A stretch of DNA of 64,000 nt from NCBI GenBank assembly GCA_023957385.1, contig JAMLGZ010000001.1:1164923-1228922 (forward strand). The letters run 5' to 3'. Both the position numbers and the translations under genes were made by a program. The notes beneath the pieces were generated by a model. The model was not told the DNA's origin, did not search any database, and worked only from the letters and a program-made list of their open reading frames with translations. Below, piece after piece: positions 43,385 through 51,018 of the stretch. The first letter of the stretch is position 1; each line of letters begins with the position of its first letter. Source of the stretch: Brumimicrobium sp. Its GTDB lineage: Bacteria; Bacteroidota; Bacteroidia; Flavobacteriales_D; Crocinitomicaceae.

Positions 43385-44230
43385 TTAAAACTTCTGTGAA
43401 GCTAGCTTCACAGAAGTTTTTTTATAAGTTTTTCTTTTTATAGTTCTTTGCATATGCATTTTACTTGGTGTTAACAATTCACATGACAGATGTGGTCTTT
43501 GGTTATTATAGATTTCAATAGATTCTTTTACAATTTTTTTCATTGTTTGAATATCAGCTTTATAATTTTCCAATAAAAACTCATCCTTTAATATTCCATT
43601 TACTCTTTCAGCTACCGCGTTTGCATACGGATCATAGCTTTCAGTCATACTAGGTCGAATATTTTTCCTTTTAAGACATTCTTGATATTTATTACTACAA
43701 TATTGTATTCCTCTATCAGAATGATGAATCAAAGGATGATTCTTATATATACGATTTTTACAGGCCATTTTAAGAGCTCTTAAAGCACCTTCTGTTGCAA
43801 GGCTATTTGATAAATCATACCCCATTATCCTCTTTGAATAAGCATCCGTTACTAGAGCTAAATAACCATTACCTCTTCCTTCAATATAAGTTATATCTGA
43901 TACCCATACTTGTTCTGGTTTTGTTATTTCTAAATTCTCTACAATATTTTTATATTTATGAAATCGATGATGAGAATTAGTTGTGATATGATAGTTTTTC
44001 CTTGGAATTACTAACATATGATTTGCTCTAAGAATATCAAAAAGTTTATCTCTACCCACATGAAGACCTTTTAATTCTTCTTTTAAAAGAAAATAAAGCT
44101 TCTTAGTACCTATTCTAGGCATTTTTATACGTACATTATTAACCATTTCAATAACTTGGCTAGCGACTTCTCGTTTTTCATTTATAAGCCAGAAACTACG
44201 ATAATAGTATTGTCTATTTATCCCGACCAA
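43385..44230 (-). CDS. IS3-family transposase OrfB (DDE catalytic domain)
   Basis: 281 residues as an independent frame; no ATG at the 5' end (a TTG begins the listed frame) and the frame is open upstream into orfA (...RQRSIGYLCGLVGINRQYYY), so it is probably made as an OrfAB fusion. HTH_21-type N-terminal part, then an rve integrase core with D (VWVSDITYIEG), D (IHHSDRGIQY) and E (NAVAERVNGILKDE), spaced as in IS3 transposases. All three catalytic residues are present. The last codons form half of a perfect palindrome. Confidence 0.94.
   Translation of the reverse strand: MVGINRQYYYRSFWLINEKREVASQVIEMVNNVRIKMPRIGTKKLYFLLKEELKGLHVGRDKLFDILRANHMLVIPRKNYHITTNSHHRFHKYKNIVENLEITKPEQVWVSDITYIEGRGNGYLALVTDAYSKRIMGYDLSNSLATEGALRALKMACKNRIYKNHPLIHHSDRGIQYCSNKYQECLKRKNIRPSMTESYDPYANAVAERVNGILKDEFLLENYKADIQTMKKIVKESIEIYNNQRPHLSCELLTPSKMHMQRTIKRKTYKKTSVKLASQKF
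43387..43420 (-). terminator. Terminator in the 3' end of orfB, perfect 34-bp palindrome
   Basis: Perfect inverted repeat AAAACTTCTGTGAAGC/GCTTCACAGAAGTTTT centred at 43403/43404, flanked by T-run on one side. It encodes the last ten or so residues of OrfB and overlaps its stop codon. Confidence 0.85.
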
Positions 44231-44244
44231 TCCACAAAGATAGC

Positions 44245-44676
44245 CTATTGACCTTTGCCTTTCTTTGTTTGTTTCTTTGATTGATCGGGGAAGGAGTTTT
44301 TTCTTACAGGAAGCATATATTCTTTTTCTGCTATGTCTATAAGCTTATCCAAAATATAAGCTTTATCCTCGGCTTTCATTAATTGTTCCTCTAAGAAATC
44401 ATTCTTTGATTCCAATAACCGTAATTTCTGCTCTAACTCTTGGATTCTTTGTTGTGGTGTTTTCATAAATATAGAATTAGAACTGTTTTTTAAATCAAAG
44501 ATACCAAATTTCCTTCTCCAATTTAAAATTGTACTATGAGATTGTATACCGTACTTTCGCATTACTGCTTCGGTACTAATTTCTCCGCTTTCAACTTCTT
44601 TAACTACAGCTAATTTAAAAGACATGCTGTAATCTTTTTGTGTACGTTTAATGTACTGATTTTTAGATTTATCCAT
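44245..44676 (-). CDS. IS3-family OrfA (helix-turn-helix protein)
   Basis: 143 residues. HTH_Tnp-type DNA-binding domain (SMSFKLAVVKEVESGEISTEAVMRKYGIQSHSTILNWRRKFG) followed by a leucine-zipper coiled coil (RIQELEQKLRLLESKNDFLEEQL). The 3' end is A-rich (codons for KKQTKKGKGQ), and orfB continues in the -1 frame across this stretch, the arrangement used for programmed -1 frameshifting in IS3 elements to make OrfAB. Confidence 0.92.
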   Translation of the reverse strand: MDKSKNQYIKRTQKDYSMSFKLAVVKEVESGEISTEAVMRKYGIQSHSTILNWRRKFGIFDLKNSSNSIFMKTPQQRIQELEQKLRLLESKNDFLEEQLMKAEDKAYILDKLIDIAEKEYMLPVRKNSFPDQSKKQTKKGKGQ

Positions 44677-44693
44677 AACATTACTTTTTTTAG

Positions 44694-44718
44694 TGTAACG
44701 CTATGTTAGGACAAGACA
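44694..44718. repeat. IS3 terminal inverted repeat, right
   Basis: Partner of the repeat at 43342-43366, directly followed by the TAA target duplication. Confidence 0.9.
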
Positions 44719-44721
44719 TAA
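44719..44721. repeat. Target-site duplication TAA (right copy)
   Basis: Matches TAA at 43339-43341. Confidence 0.7.
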
Positions 44722-44730
44722 TAAAAAAAT

Positions 44731-44766
44731 AAAAAAAAGGCTACTCGCTAGAGTAACCTTTTTTAC
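44731..44766 (-). terminator. Terminator of the glucosaminidase gene
   Basis: Stem AAGG-C-TACTC/GAGTA-A-CCTT with one mismatch, four-base loop, A-run and T-run on the two sides. Lies 10 bp outside the right end of the IS. Confidence 0.7.
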
Positions 44767-44819
44767 AAACAACAACAAACTAAATTCCGATTTATAAGTA
44801 CCGGACAACTATGAAATTT

Positions 44820-45818
44820 TCACTCTATATTTAATGCGTATTGAGAAATTATAGATTTGTTTTTTTGTATTAATGATTGTAATTGAACTCCGTATTCCTG
44901 TGCAATTCTCCATGGTTCAGTGTGGGTGCTTAAATCAATTTCTTTTAATTCTTTAGAAAGGCTCGTTTTCTTTCTCATAATATATATCTTCTCTCCCTCG
45001 GTCAATAAATCTTTATCTTTTGGGAAGTCATTCCATTTACGCATTTGATTCACATTGATTCCAAATTCTTTAGCTATCTGATAGAAAGTATCATGTTTAT
45101 TAGCTTTAACGTATTTAGTTTTATTTTCGTTGGTATATACATTGTGAGAAGAGATGGTTGTTACTCCAACTTCCACCTGAATATTCGAATTTTGTACACT
45201 CGATTGTTCCTGTAACTCTTCCTTTTTAATCTCTTCTTTTTTTATCTTTTGATTATTTTCTTTATTTACTTCAGGTGTAGTTACTGTTATTATCTCTTCT
45301 TGAGCTATAAGACCCTGTGGTTGATCAAATTGATTCAGTTGATAACGTTCAATCAACTCAATTAATTTCTCTGCGTATATAGGTAAAGTTGCATATCCTG
45401 CTTGTTTTAGCCCCTTTGCCCAAGAAATATAATCAGTTTGTTCATAATTGAATAAAAAGGCATAGCGTGAACGATTTACTAGAAAGAGACTATGATCTTC
45501 ATAAGACTGCATAGCATTGTCATACTTTCTAAAACACTCATCCTTTGCATCATCATCCTGATAGTATTTTTTACCTGTCCATCCATGACATTTGATTCCA
45601 AAATGATTATTTGCATTCTTTGCCAAGGGAGAATTTCCTGAACTACTTTCTAATATACCCTGTGCCAAGGTAATACTAGCCGGAATTTTATGCTCTTGCA
45701 TCTGATATATTGCAACATCCTTCCATTCATTAATATATTCTTCAATAGTTAATGCCTTCACATTAAATGAAAGTATGATTAATAAAAAAAACGATAGTAT
45801 GAAATGTCTTTTTTGCAT
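44820..45818 (-). CDS. Secreted glucosaminidase with LysM domain (peptidoglycan hydrolase)
   Basis: 332 residues with signal peptide (MQKRHFILSFFLLIILSFNVKA). Glucosaminidase (FlgJ/GH73-type) domain at about 30-165: ASITLAQGILESSSGNSPLA carries the catalytic Glu, NHFGIKCH and YATLPIYAEKLIELI complete it. After a low-complexity E/K/N/Q linker comes one clear LysM repeat (VKANKHDTFYQIAKEFGINVNQMRKWNDF ... GEKIYI) and a second, shortened one (PWRIAQEYGVQLQSLIQKN) that ends abruptly at the C-terminus. Cuts glycan strands in the periplasm. No promoter box I would trust in the 160-bp gap upstream. Confidence 0.9.
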   Translation of the reverse strand: MQKRHFILSFFLLIILSFNVKALTIEEYINEWKDVAIYQMQEHKIPASITLAQGILESSSGNSPLAKNANNHFGIKCHGWTGKKYYQDDDAKDECFRKYDNAMQSYEDHSLFLVNRSRYAFLFNYEQTDYISWAKGLKQAGYATLPIYAEKLIELIERYQLNQFDQPQGLIAQEEIITVTTPEVNKENNQKIKKEEIKKEELQEQSSVQNSNIQVEVGVTTISSHNVYTNENKTKYVKANKHDTFYQIAKEFGINVNQMRKWNDFPKDKDLLTEGEKIYIMRKKTSLSKELKEIDLSTHTEPWRIAQEYGVQLQSLIQKNKSIISQYALNIE

Positions 45819-45978
45819 GTTGTGTGTTTGTTGTTCAGTTGAACGAGAATTATTAACAAAGGTTTCATAAATTGTTAATAACTAAAAATAATTATGTTGA
45901 TAAGCTTGTAATTAACACATTTAAAGCAAATTAGGTTGTGTAGTTTTTTTAAGCTAAAATCCCTGGATAGAAAGATAA

Positions 45979-46626
45979 TTAGCTCTTATATTCTTTTAAT
46001 ATATCTTTATTGCCAATAGCTTTAGTAATATAATCAATACTTAGTTTAGGGCTACGGGCAGGAGATTGATTCCTTCCATAATAGATGATTTGAAGGTGTA
46101 GCTTATTCCAACTATTTTCTGGAAAGATAGCTTTTGCATCTCTCTCCGTTTGTTCTACATTTTTTCCATTTGAAATACCCCAACGGTGTAGCATTCTGTG
46201 AATATGAGTATCCACTGGAAAGGCTGGGAATCCAAAAGCTTGAGACATCACTACGGAGGCAGTTTTGTGTCCTACACCTGGTAATGCCTCTAAGTCTTCA
46301 AAGTTTGAGGGTACCTTTCCTTGATGCTTATCAATAAGGATATGTGAGAGTTCAAATATTGCTTGTGATTTACGTGGCGAAAGTCCGCATGGCTTAATAA
46401 TCTCTCTAATTTCCTCAACAGAAAGTTTAATCATATCATACGGATTATTGGCTTTTTTAAATAGGGTGGGAGTGATTTGGTTTACACGTATGTCGGTGCA
46501 TTGTGCTGAGAGAAGCACGGCTATTAACAAGGTGTATTCATCTATATGATCTAATGGAATAGGAGGATTTGGATAGAGTTTATCTAATTCTTCCATGATG
46601 TAGGCTGCCTTCTCTTTCTTTGTCAT
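45979..46626 (-). CDS. nth: Endonuclease III-like DNA glycosylase without the Fe-S cluster cysteines
   Basis: 215 residues. HhH-GPD core with LEALPGVGHKTASVV (catalytic Lys121) and FPVDTHIHRMLHR (catalytic Asp139), numbering one higher than in Escherichia coli Nth. The C-terminal region that normally holds C-x6-C-x2-C-x5-C reads GRNQSPARSPKLSIDYI and has no Cys; only Cys43 and Cys80 exist in the protein. So a base-excision glycosylase/AP lyase for oxidised pyrimidines is expected, but without the [4Fe-4S] cluster. It starts 2 bp after the TPR gene stop (same operon). Confidence 0.85.
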   Translation of the reverse strand: MTKKEKAAYIMEELDKLYPNPPIPLDHIDEYTLLIAVLLSAQCTDIRVNQITPTLFKKANNPYDMIKLSVEEIREIIKPCGLSPRKSQAIFELSHILIDKHQGKVPSNFEDLEALPGVGHKTASVVMSQAFGFPAFPVDTHIHRMLHRWGISNGKNVEQTERDAKAIFPENSWNKLHLQIIYYGRNQSPARSPKLSIDYITKAIGNKDILKEYKS

Positions 46627-46628
46627 AA

Positions 46629-47282
46629 CTATTTATCTTCTTTTAGCCTAAATCCATTTCTTATAAACCCAATAAATTCTTTGAATGTACTTTTTTTAGT
46701 AAATAAATCTTTAGATATCTGGGATGCAGTCGGTACTTTCTCTGTTTTTAATTTTTTGGGTTGTACTTGCTCTCCAGTAGGTGCATTGGTATTGATCTTA
46801 TTTTTGTTAGGTTTTGGTAATGTATTTTCTTGATTGGATAAATCTTCTATTTTTTCTTTTACACCATCTTGATGTAAAATGAGTTTATCAGCATCATCAA
46901 AATTCTTTTTTGCTTGAGTAGCATATCCTTTCTTCTCTAGAAGAAGTCCTAAGTTATTATATGCAATGGCATCTTCTGGATCTATTTTTACAGCCTGTTC
47001 ATATAATTCTATGGCGCTATCTAAATCACCGAAGAAATCTTTAGCATAGGCCAATGATGTGTATCTGTAAGCGTTATCATCTTCTAATGACAATGCTAAT
47101 TCTAAGTCTGTTAAACAGTTTTTCTTTTGATTAAGATGTAAATAGGTAACACCTCTGAGTGATAATATATCCGGATGTTTTGGATTTGTTTCTAATGCTT
47201 TGTTAAAAGCAACAATAGCTTCTTCAAATTTAAACTCATCCATGAGTTCACTTCCTTTTTTATGTTCAGAATTAATATACAT
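46629..47282 (-). CDS. Cytoplasmic TPR protein
   Basis: 217 residues from ATG 47282; a GTG two codons upstream (47288) is possible. Three or more tetratricopeptide repeats in the first 125 residues (FEEAIVAFNKALETNPKHPD, LTDLELALSLEDDNAYRY, LDSAIELYEQAVKIDPEDAIAYNNLGLLLEKKG), then a K/N/P/T-rich disordered tail ending with a short hydrophobic helix (FKEFIGFIRNGF). No signal peptide. Protein-protein interaction role; partner unknown. Its stop is 2 bp from the nth start, so the two are probably co-transcribed. Confidence 0.75.
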   Translation of the reverse strand: MYINSEHKKGSELMDEFKFEEAIVAFNKALETNPKHPDILSLRGVTYLHLNQKKNCLTDLELALSLEDDNAYRYTSLAYAKDFFGDLDSAIELYEQAVKIDPEDAIAYNNLGLLLEKKGYATQAKKNFDDADKLILHQDGVKEKIEDLSNQENTLPKPNKNKINTNAPTGEQVQPKKLKTEKVPTASQISKDLFTKKSTFKEFIGFIRNGFRLKEDK

Positions 47283-47285
47283 TTG
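47278..47285 (+). promoter_or_regulatory. -7 box TACATTTG for the 83-residue gene
   Basis: Exact TAnnTTTG, 21 bp before the ATG at 47307. It overlaps the start codon of the divergent TPR gene, so the two transcripts overlap at their 5' ends. Confidence 0.5.
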
Positions 47286-47306
47286 CACTTTACTAAAATT
47301 AATTTA

Positions 47307-47558
47307 ATGAATTTCCCTCAATATCGTAAAAAATTTGATAGTCAATCTTTCTACAAAATTACATCTTTTACATCATTTGAAGAAATTCAATTAATTGGTA
47401 AACGCTTTTTTATTCATAATGTTTTGGTAGATAAATATTTTGAAAAGATTCAAATATTGGATATGTTGAATATATCTTCAGAGTTATATCAATTATCGTC
47501 TGAATCTGAATATATGGAACATGCAATAAATGCTGCTAATTATTTATCTTCACAGTAG
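47307..47558 (+). CDS. Small conserved hypothetical protein (83 aa)
   Basis: Start placed at 47307 (MNFPQYRKKFDSQSFYKITS), 21 bp after a good promoter box. Charged, compact sequence with FEEIQLIGKRFFIHNV and YFEKIQILDMLNISSELYQLSSESEYMEHA; no signal, no membrane helix. I recall small Bacteroidota proteins that open with FPQYRK and contain F.EIQ.IG, which supports a real gene, but no function is known. It lies between divergent and convergent neighbours; the murF stop is 1 bp from its own. Confidence 0.68.
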   Translation: MNFPQYRKKFDSQSFYKITSFTSFEEIQLIGKRFFIHNVLVDKYFEKIQILDMLNISSELYQLSSESEYMEHAINAANYLSSQ

Positions 47559-47559
47559 A

Positions 47560-48852
47560 TTAAAGTATCTCTACAAGTTTTTCTAATCCAATTCCTCGGG
47601 AACCTTTTAATAAGATTAAATTCCCTTTAGGAGAGGCTAAAGAAAGAAATTGCTGTGCTTCTTGTGTTGATGGAAAAGCTAAAATATCTTTATCTTCTTG
47701 AGCAATTTTGTGATAAATACTTCCCACAAAGATTCCTTGCAGTTTTAATTTTTTACTTTCTGAAATAATATCTTTGTGGTATTGATTTGTATTAGATCCT
47801 AATTCTAGCATATCACCGAGTATAAACATTTTATTTTTATCGGTTTCGATATTTGCAAAGTTTTCAAGCGCAGAATGAACACTTGTGGGATTTGCGTTAT
47901 ATGCATCCATAATCAATGTGTTTTTTTCTGTTTCTTTTAACTGTGAACGATTATTGGAAGGGATATAATCTTCAATTGCAGCATTTATAAGTACTGACTC
48001 TACATGAAAAAGATGCCCAAATGTTATAGCAGCTAATAAATTATTGAAGTTGTATTTTCCTATGATTTGTGTATGAAGAATAGGTGAGGAGTAACTTTCT
48101 CTTTTCCATTGGAAATTAACTTGGGGAGTGAGATTTATAACTTCTCCGGTAATATCTGCATTATCTGAACCATAGGTTGCGTAGGTGCAGTTGGCGGGTA
48201 AGTGCTTTAGTAAGATTTGGTCTTTTTTGTTATAAATGATAGTTCCCTTTACCTCTTCAATAGCACGATATAGTTCTGTTTTTGTTTGTATAATATTCTC
48301 AACACTTCCAAATCCTTCAATGTGTGCCTGACCTATGTTTGTGATAATACCATAATTTGGGTGAGCAATATCTGTAAGTTCTTTGATGTCACCTAACTTA
48401 CTGGCTCCCATTTCAATGATTGCAATTTCATGTTTGTTTGTTAAGTTGAGTAGGGTAAGAGGAACTCCAATATGATTATTTAAATTTCCTTGGGTATAAA
48501 GAACATTATATTTCTTACTCAATACTGCTGCAATAAATTCCTTTGTGGTGGTTTTACCATTTGTTCCTGTTATTCCAATAACTGGGATTTGAAATTGATT
48601 GCGATGATATTCAGCTAATTTTTGTAGAAAAACGAGTGTATTTGGCGTGTATTGAATATTTACATGTTGTAGGGCTATATCTTTATTCTGTACGATAGCA
48701 TATTTTGCTCCCTCTTCTATGGCTTTTAAAGCAAATTCATTCCCATCAAAATTTTCACCTTTTAGGGCAATGAACAATGAATCTTTTGTGATTTTTCGGG
48801 TATCTGTGGAAATACCCGAGCATTTATAGAATAATTGAAATAATTCTTGCAT
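47560..48852 (-). CDS. murF: UDP-N-acetylmuramoyl-tripeptide--D-alanyl-D-alanine ligase
   Basis: 430 residues. Mur ligase: N-terminal UDP-binding domain with GISTDTRKITKDSLFIALKGENFDG, central ATPase with GITGTNGKTTTKEF and NIGQAHIEGFGS, C-terminal domain with MDAYNANPTSVHSAL and LILLKGSRGIGLEKL. Adds D-Ala-D-Ala to the cytoplasmic peptidoglycan precursor. It follows gldJ on the same strand, as in Flavobacterium, after a terminator hairpin. Confidence 0.97.
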   Translation of the reverse strand: MQELFQLFYKCSGISTDTRKITKDSLFIALKGENFDGNEFALKAIEEGAKYAIVQNKDIALQHVNIQYTPNTLVFLQKLAEYHRNQFQIPVIGITGTNGKTTTKEFIAAVLSKKYNVLYTQGNLNNHIGVPLTLLNLTNKHEIAIIEMGASKLGDIKELTDIAHPNYGIITNIGQAHIEGFGSVENIIQTKTELYRAIEEVKGTIIYNKKDQILLKHLPANCTYATYGSDNADITGEVINLTPQVNFQWKRESYSSPILHTQIIGKYNFNNLLAAITFGHLFHVESVLINAAIEDYIPSNNRSQLKETEKNTLIMDAYNANPTSVHSALENFANIETDKNKMFILGDMLELGSNTNQYHKDIISESKKLKLQGIFVGSIYHKIAQEDKDILAFPSTQEAQQFLSLASPKGNLILLKGSRGIGLEKLVEIL

Positions 48853-48860
48853 AATGAATA

Positions 48861-48890
48861 AAAAAAAACTCCGACAATTTTGTCGGAGTT
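48861..48890 (-). terminator. gldJ terminator
   Basis: Stem AACTCCGACA/TGTCGGAGTT with a four-base loop; eight A on the plus strand to its left give a U-run for the minus-strand gldJ transcript. Lies in the 56-bp gldJ-murF gap. Confidence 0.85.
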
Positions 48891-48908
48891 AAATATAAGT
48901 AAGAAGTT

Positions 48909-50939
48909 TTAATATCCTCTCTTTTTATCTTTCTTGTTTTTAGCATTGATACCAACAGGGCTACCTACTCTATCCATTGCACAACGGAATCCAATGTAGT
49001 CGGTAGATTTATCTTCATCTAAGAATCTTCTATTACCACCTACAATCCAATATGCTCTATCTCTCCATGAACCTCCTTTGAATACTCTTGATTTATTTGA
49101 AACCAAAGTAGTTGGCCATGCTGTTCTATCATTTCCACCAGGTTTAAGTTGCCCTCCTTTTAAATCATATTCTTCAAATTGACTTTGATACATAATCAAG
49201 TCTGGGTCTCTTCTGTCTTGGTTAATATCATTTTTACGTTGAGTATCATCGTAGTAAATAGAAGACTCGATATCACCATCTACATAGTCAATATAATCAG
49301 CTCTTCTATAGTTTAGACGTCCGATATTTTCTTCTTCTACAACATCTCTATATTTCAATTTACCTGGCGTGTTGATAATATAATCATTGAACCCATCACG
49401 AATCATTGATATAATTTCGAAAGCATACTCTTCACCCATAGGACCTACTCTGATTTCATCTGCAAAAATTCCATCATAAAGTTGTTCTTGAATGTACATA
49501 GATGCCTCAGTATTGAATTTATCATTTTTGAATTCGATTGCTTTATCTAATACTTTGTTGATTTTAGCAATAATATCTAATTCCATAGAGTCTTTCACAA
49601 AGTTGTGTGATACGAAGTATGGATCAGGAGAATACCCCTCTGCTACTGGATTAGCAGATTCATTATGCTTCATGATACCTCTTGAAATTACAGTATCATT
49701 AGGATCATGTTTGTCAGCAGAAACACGTTGGTATCTCACACGTTCAAATGCATTTAAATATTCTTTCATGCCGTGTACGTCATATTCCACTTGGAAATTT
49801 TTGAAATCTACAGCACCTTCGTTATTTAGAACTTTCGTTTGGAATACATTTCCACGGAAAGGTCTAAATTCATCAAAATCTTCAGATGAAAGTGGACGAT
49901 ATACATCTAGTACCCATTCAGCAACGTTACCTGCCATATTATATAAACCATTGTCATTAGGCCAATAAGAATCTACAGGTACGGTTACATCACCACCATC
50001 GTTAAGCGCTCCAGCTACTCCCATGTAGTCACCTCGTCCACGAACAAAGTTAGCTCTGATTTTTCCTTGGAAAGCTTTTAGGTCTTGACGAACATAGTGT
50101 CCATCCCAAGGATAATATCTTCTATCAGAAATTACTTCAGAACCATCTCCTCTTAAGTTACCTATCAATCCATAGTATGCAAATTCCCATTCAGCTTCAG
50201 TTGGTAGTCTGTAACGTGGTAATAGTATTCCATCTTCCATACGTACGATACGCTTTCCTAAATCTTTTTTCTTTGGACCTGTTGCATTTGTTGGATTTAA
50301 GTCGGTTAAAAGTTGTCTAACTTCTTCTTCATATTGTCCGTTTAAATAGGCCTCTGTATTAAAAGTTGCTTCATCTGCTTGGTTAATGTTAAAGTTTAAA
50401 ATACCTTCTCTAATTAGGATGTATTCATTTACACGGTCTGTTCTCCAATTACAATAATCATTAGCCTGTAGCCATGAAACTCCTACAACAGGATAATCTC
50501 TATATGCAGGGTGACGTAGATAGTAATCTACATATTTTTCATTAAATGACAATGGAGATCTCCATACCAATGTATCTGGCAATGCATTCTTATAAATCAT
50601 TGGATAACTTTGGTAGGCTCTTCTAATCCAATAAAGGTATTCTAACCAATTAAAGTTAGTAACCTCTGTTTGGTCCATATAGAATGAAGATACAGTTACT
50701 CTTCTTGGTCTGTTATTCCAATCAAACATAACATCATCATCCACACGTCCCATAGTGAACGTACCTCCTTGAACTAAGATTAGTCCGGGACCAGTTTCTT
50801 GATCAACATAAGGAACTTTTTGGAATCCACCCATACCAGGATTATTATAATCCCATCCAGTAGTATTCGATACTTCTCTTGAACAAGAAGCTAAGGCTAC
50901 TACAGTAATTACTGTGAACCATCGTTTGAATTGTCGCAT
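48909..50939 (-). CDS. gldJ: Gliding motility lipoprotein GldJ
   Basis: 676 residues from ATG 50939, which opens a lipoprotein signal (MRQFKRWFTVITVVALASC, Cys19); an in-frame ATG at 50960 is an alternative. FGE/SUMF1-type fold: LILVQGGTFTMGRVDDD, FYMDQTEVTNFNWLEYLYW, YRLPTEAEWEFAYYG, YNMAGNVAEWV, and far downstream RVFKGGSWRDRAYW...IGFRCAM. GldJ and its paralog GldK form the periplasmic ring/track components of the T9SS-gliding machine; the place between murF and porU identifies it as GldJ. About 270 residues separate the AGNVAEW and GGSW blocks, a large insertion in the fold. Confidence 0.88.
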   Translation of the reverse strand: MRQFKRWFTVITVVALASCSREVSNTTGWDYNNPGMGGFQKVPYVDQETGPGLILVQGGTFTMGRVDDDVMFDWNNRPRRVTVSSFYMDQTEVTNFNWLEYLYWIRRAYQSYPMIYKNALPDTLVWRSPLSFNEKYVDYYLRHPAYRDYPVVGVSWLQANDYCNWRTDRVNEYILIREGILNFNINQADEATFNTEAYLNGQYEEEVRQLLTDLNPTNATGPKKKDLGKRIVRMEDGILLPRYRLPTEAEWEFAYYGLIGNLRGDGSEVISDRRYYPWDGHYVRQDLKAFQGKIRANFVRGRGDYMGVAGALNDGGDVTVPVDSYWPNDNGLYNMAGNVAEWVLDVYRPLSSEDFDEFRPFRGNVFQTKVLNNEGAVDFKNFQVEYDVHGMKEYLNAFERVRYQRVSADKHDPNDTVISRGIMKHNESANPVAEGYSPDPYFVSHNFVKDSMELDIIAKINKVLDKAIEFKNDKFNTEASMYIQEQLYDGIFADEIRVGPMGEEYAFEIISMIRDGFNDYIINTPGKLKYRDVVEEENIGRLNYRRADYIDYVDGDIESSIYYDDTQRKNDINQDRRDPDLIMYQSQFEEYDLKGGQLKPGGNDRTAWPTTLVSNKSRVFKGGSWRDRAYWIVGGNRRFLDEDKSTDYIGFRCAMDRVGSPVGINAKNKKDKKRGY

Positions 50940-51018
50940 ATTATTGATATTAATTTTCATTCTTACTAAGTCTAATTCGTTACAAATAACGCAATTTTTT
51001 AATTAAGTTACAAATTCA

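Larger units (their letters stand above)
43342..44718 (-). mobile_element. Complete IS3-family insertion sequence (1377 bp)
   Basis: Two overlapping-frame transposase genes (orfA, orfB) bracketed by imperfect 25-bp terminal inverted repeats (43342-43366 and 44694-44718, 20 of 25 bases equal, both starting TGT and sharing GTCCTAA and AGCGTTACA) and a 3-bp target duplication TAA (43339-43341 and 44719-44721). Both genes and both ends look intact, so the copy may be active. It is inserted between the terminator of the glucosaminidase gene and the start of the 510-residue protein gene. Confidence 0.93.

Noticed and set aside
45819-45978. 160-bp AT-rich gap upstream of the glucosaminidase gene as possible origin or ncRNA
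   Set aside because: No DnaA-box cluster, hairpin or exact promoter consensus found.
49492-49968. 158-codon plus-strand frame opposite gldJ
   Set aside because: Antisense shadow; gldJ is clearly coding across the same stretch.
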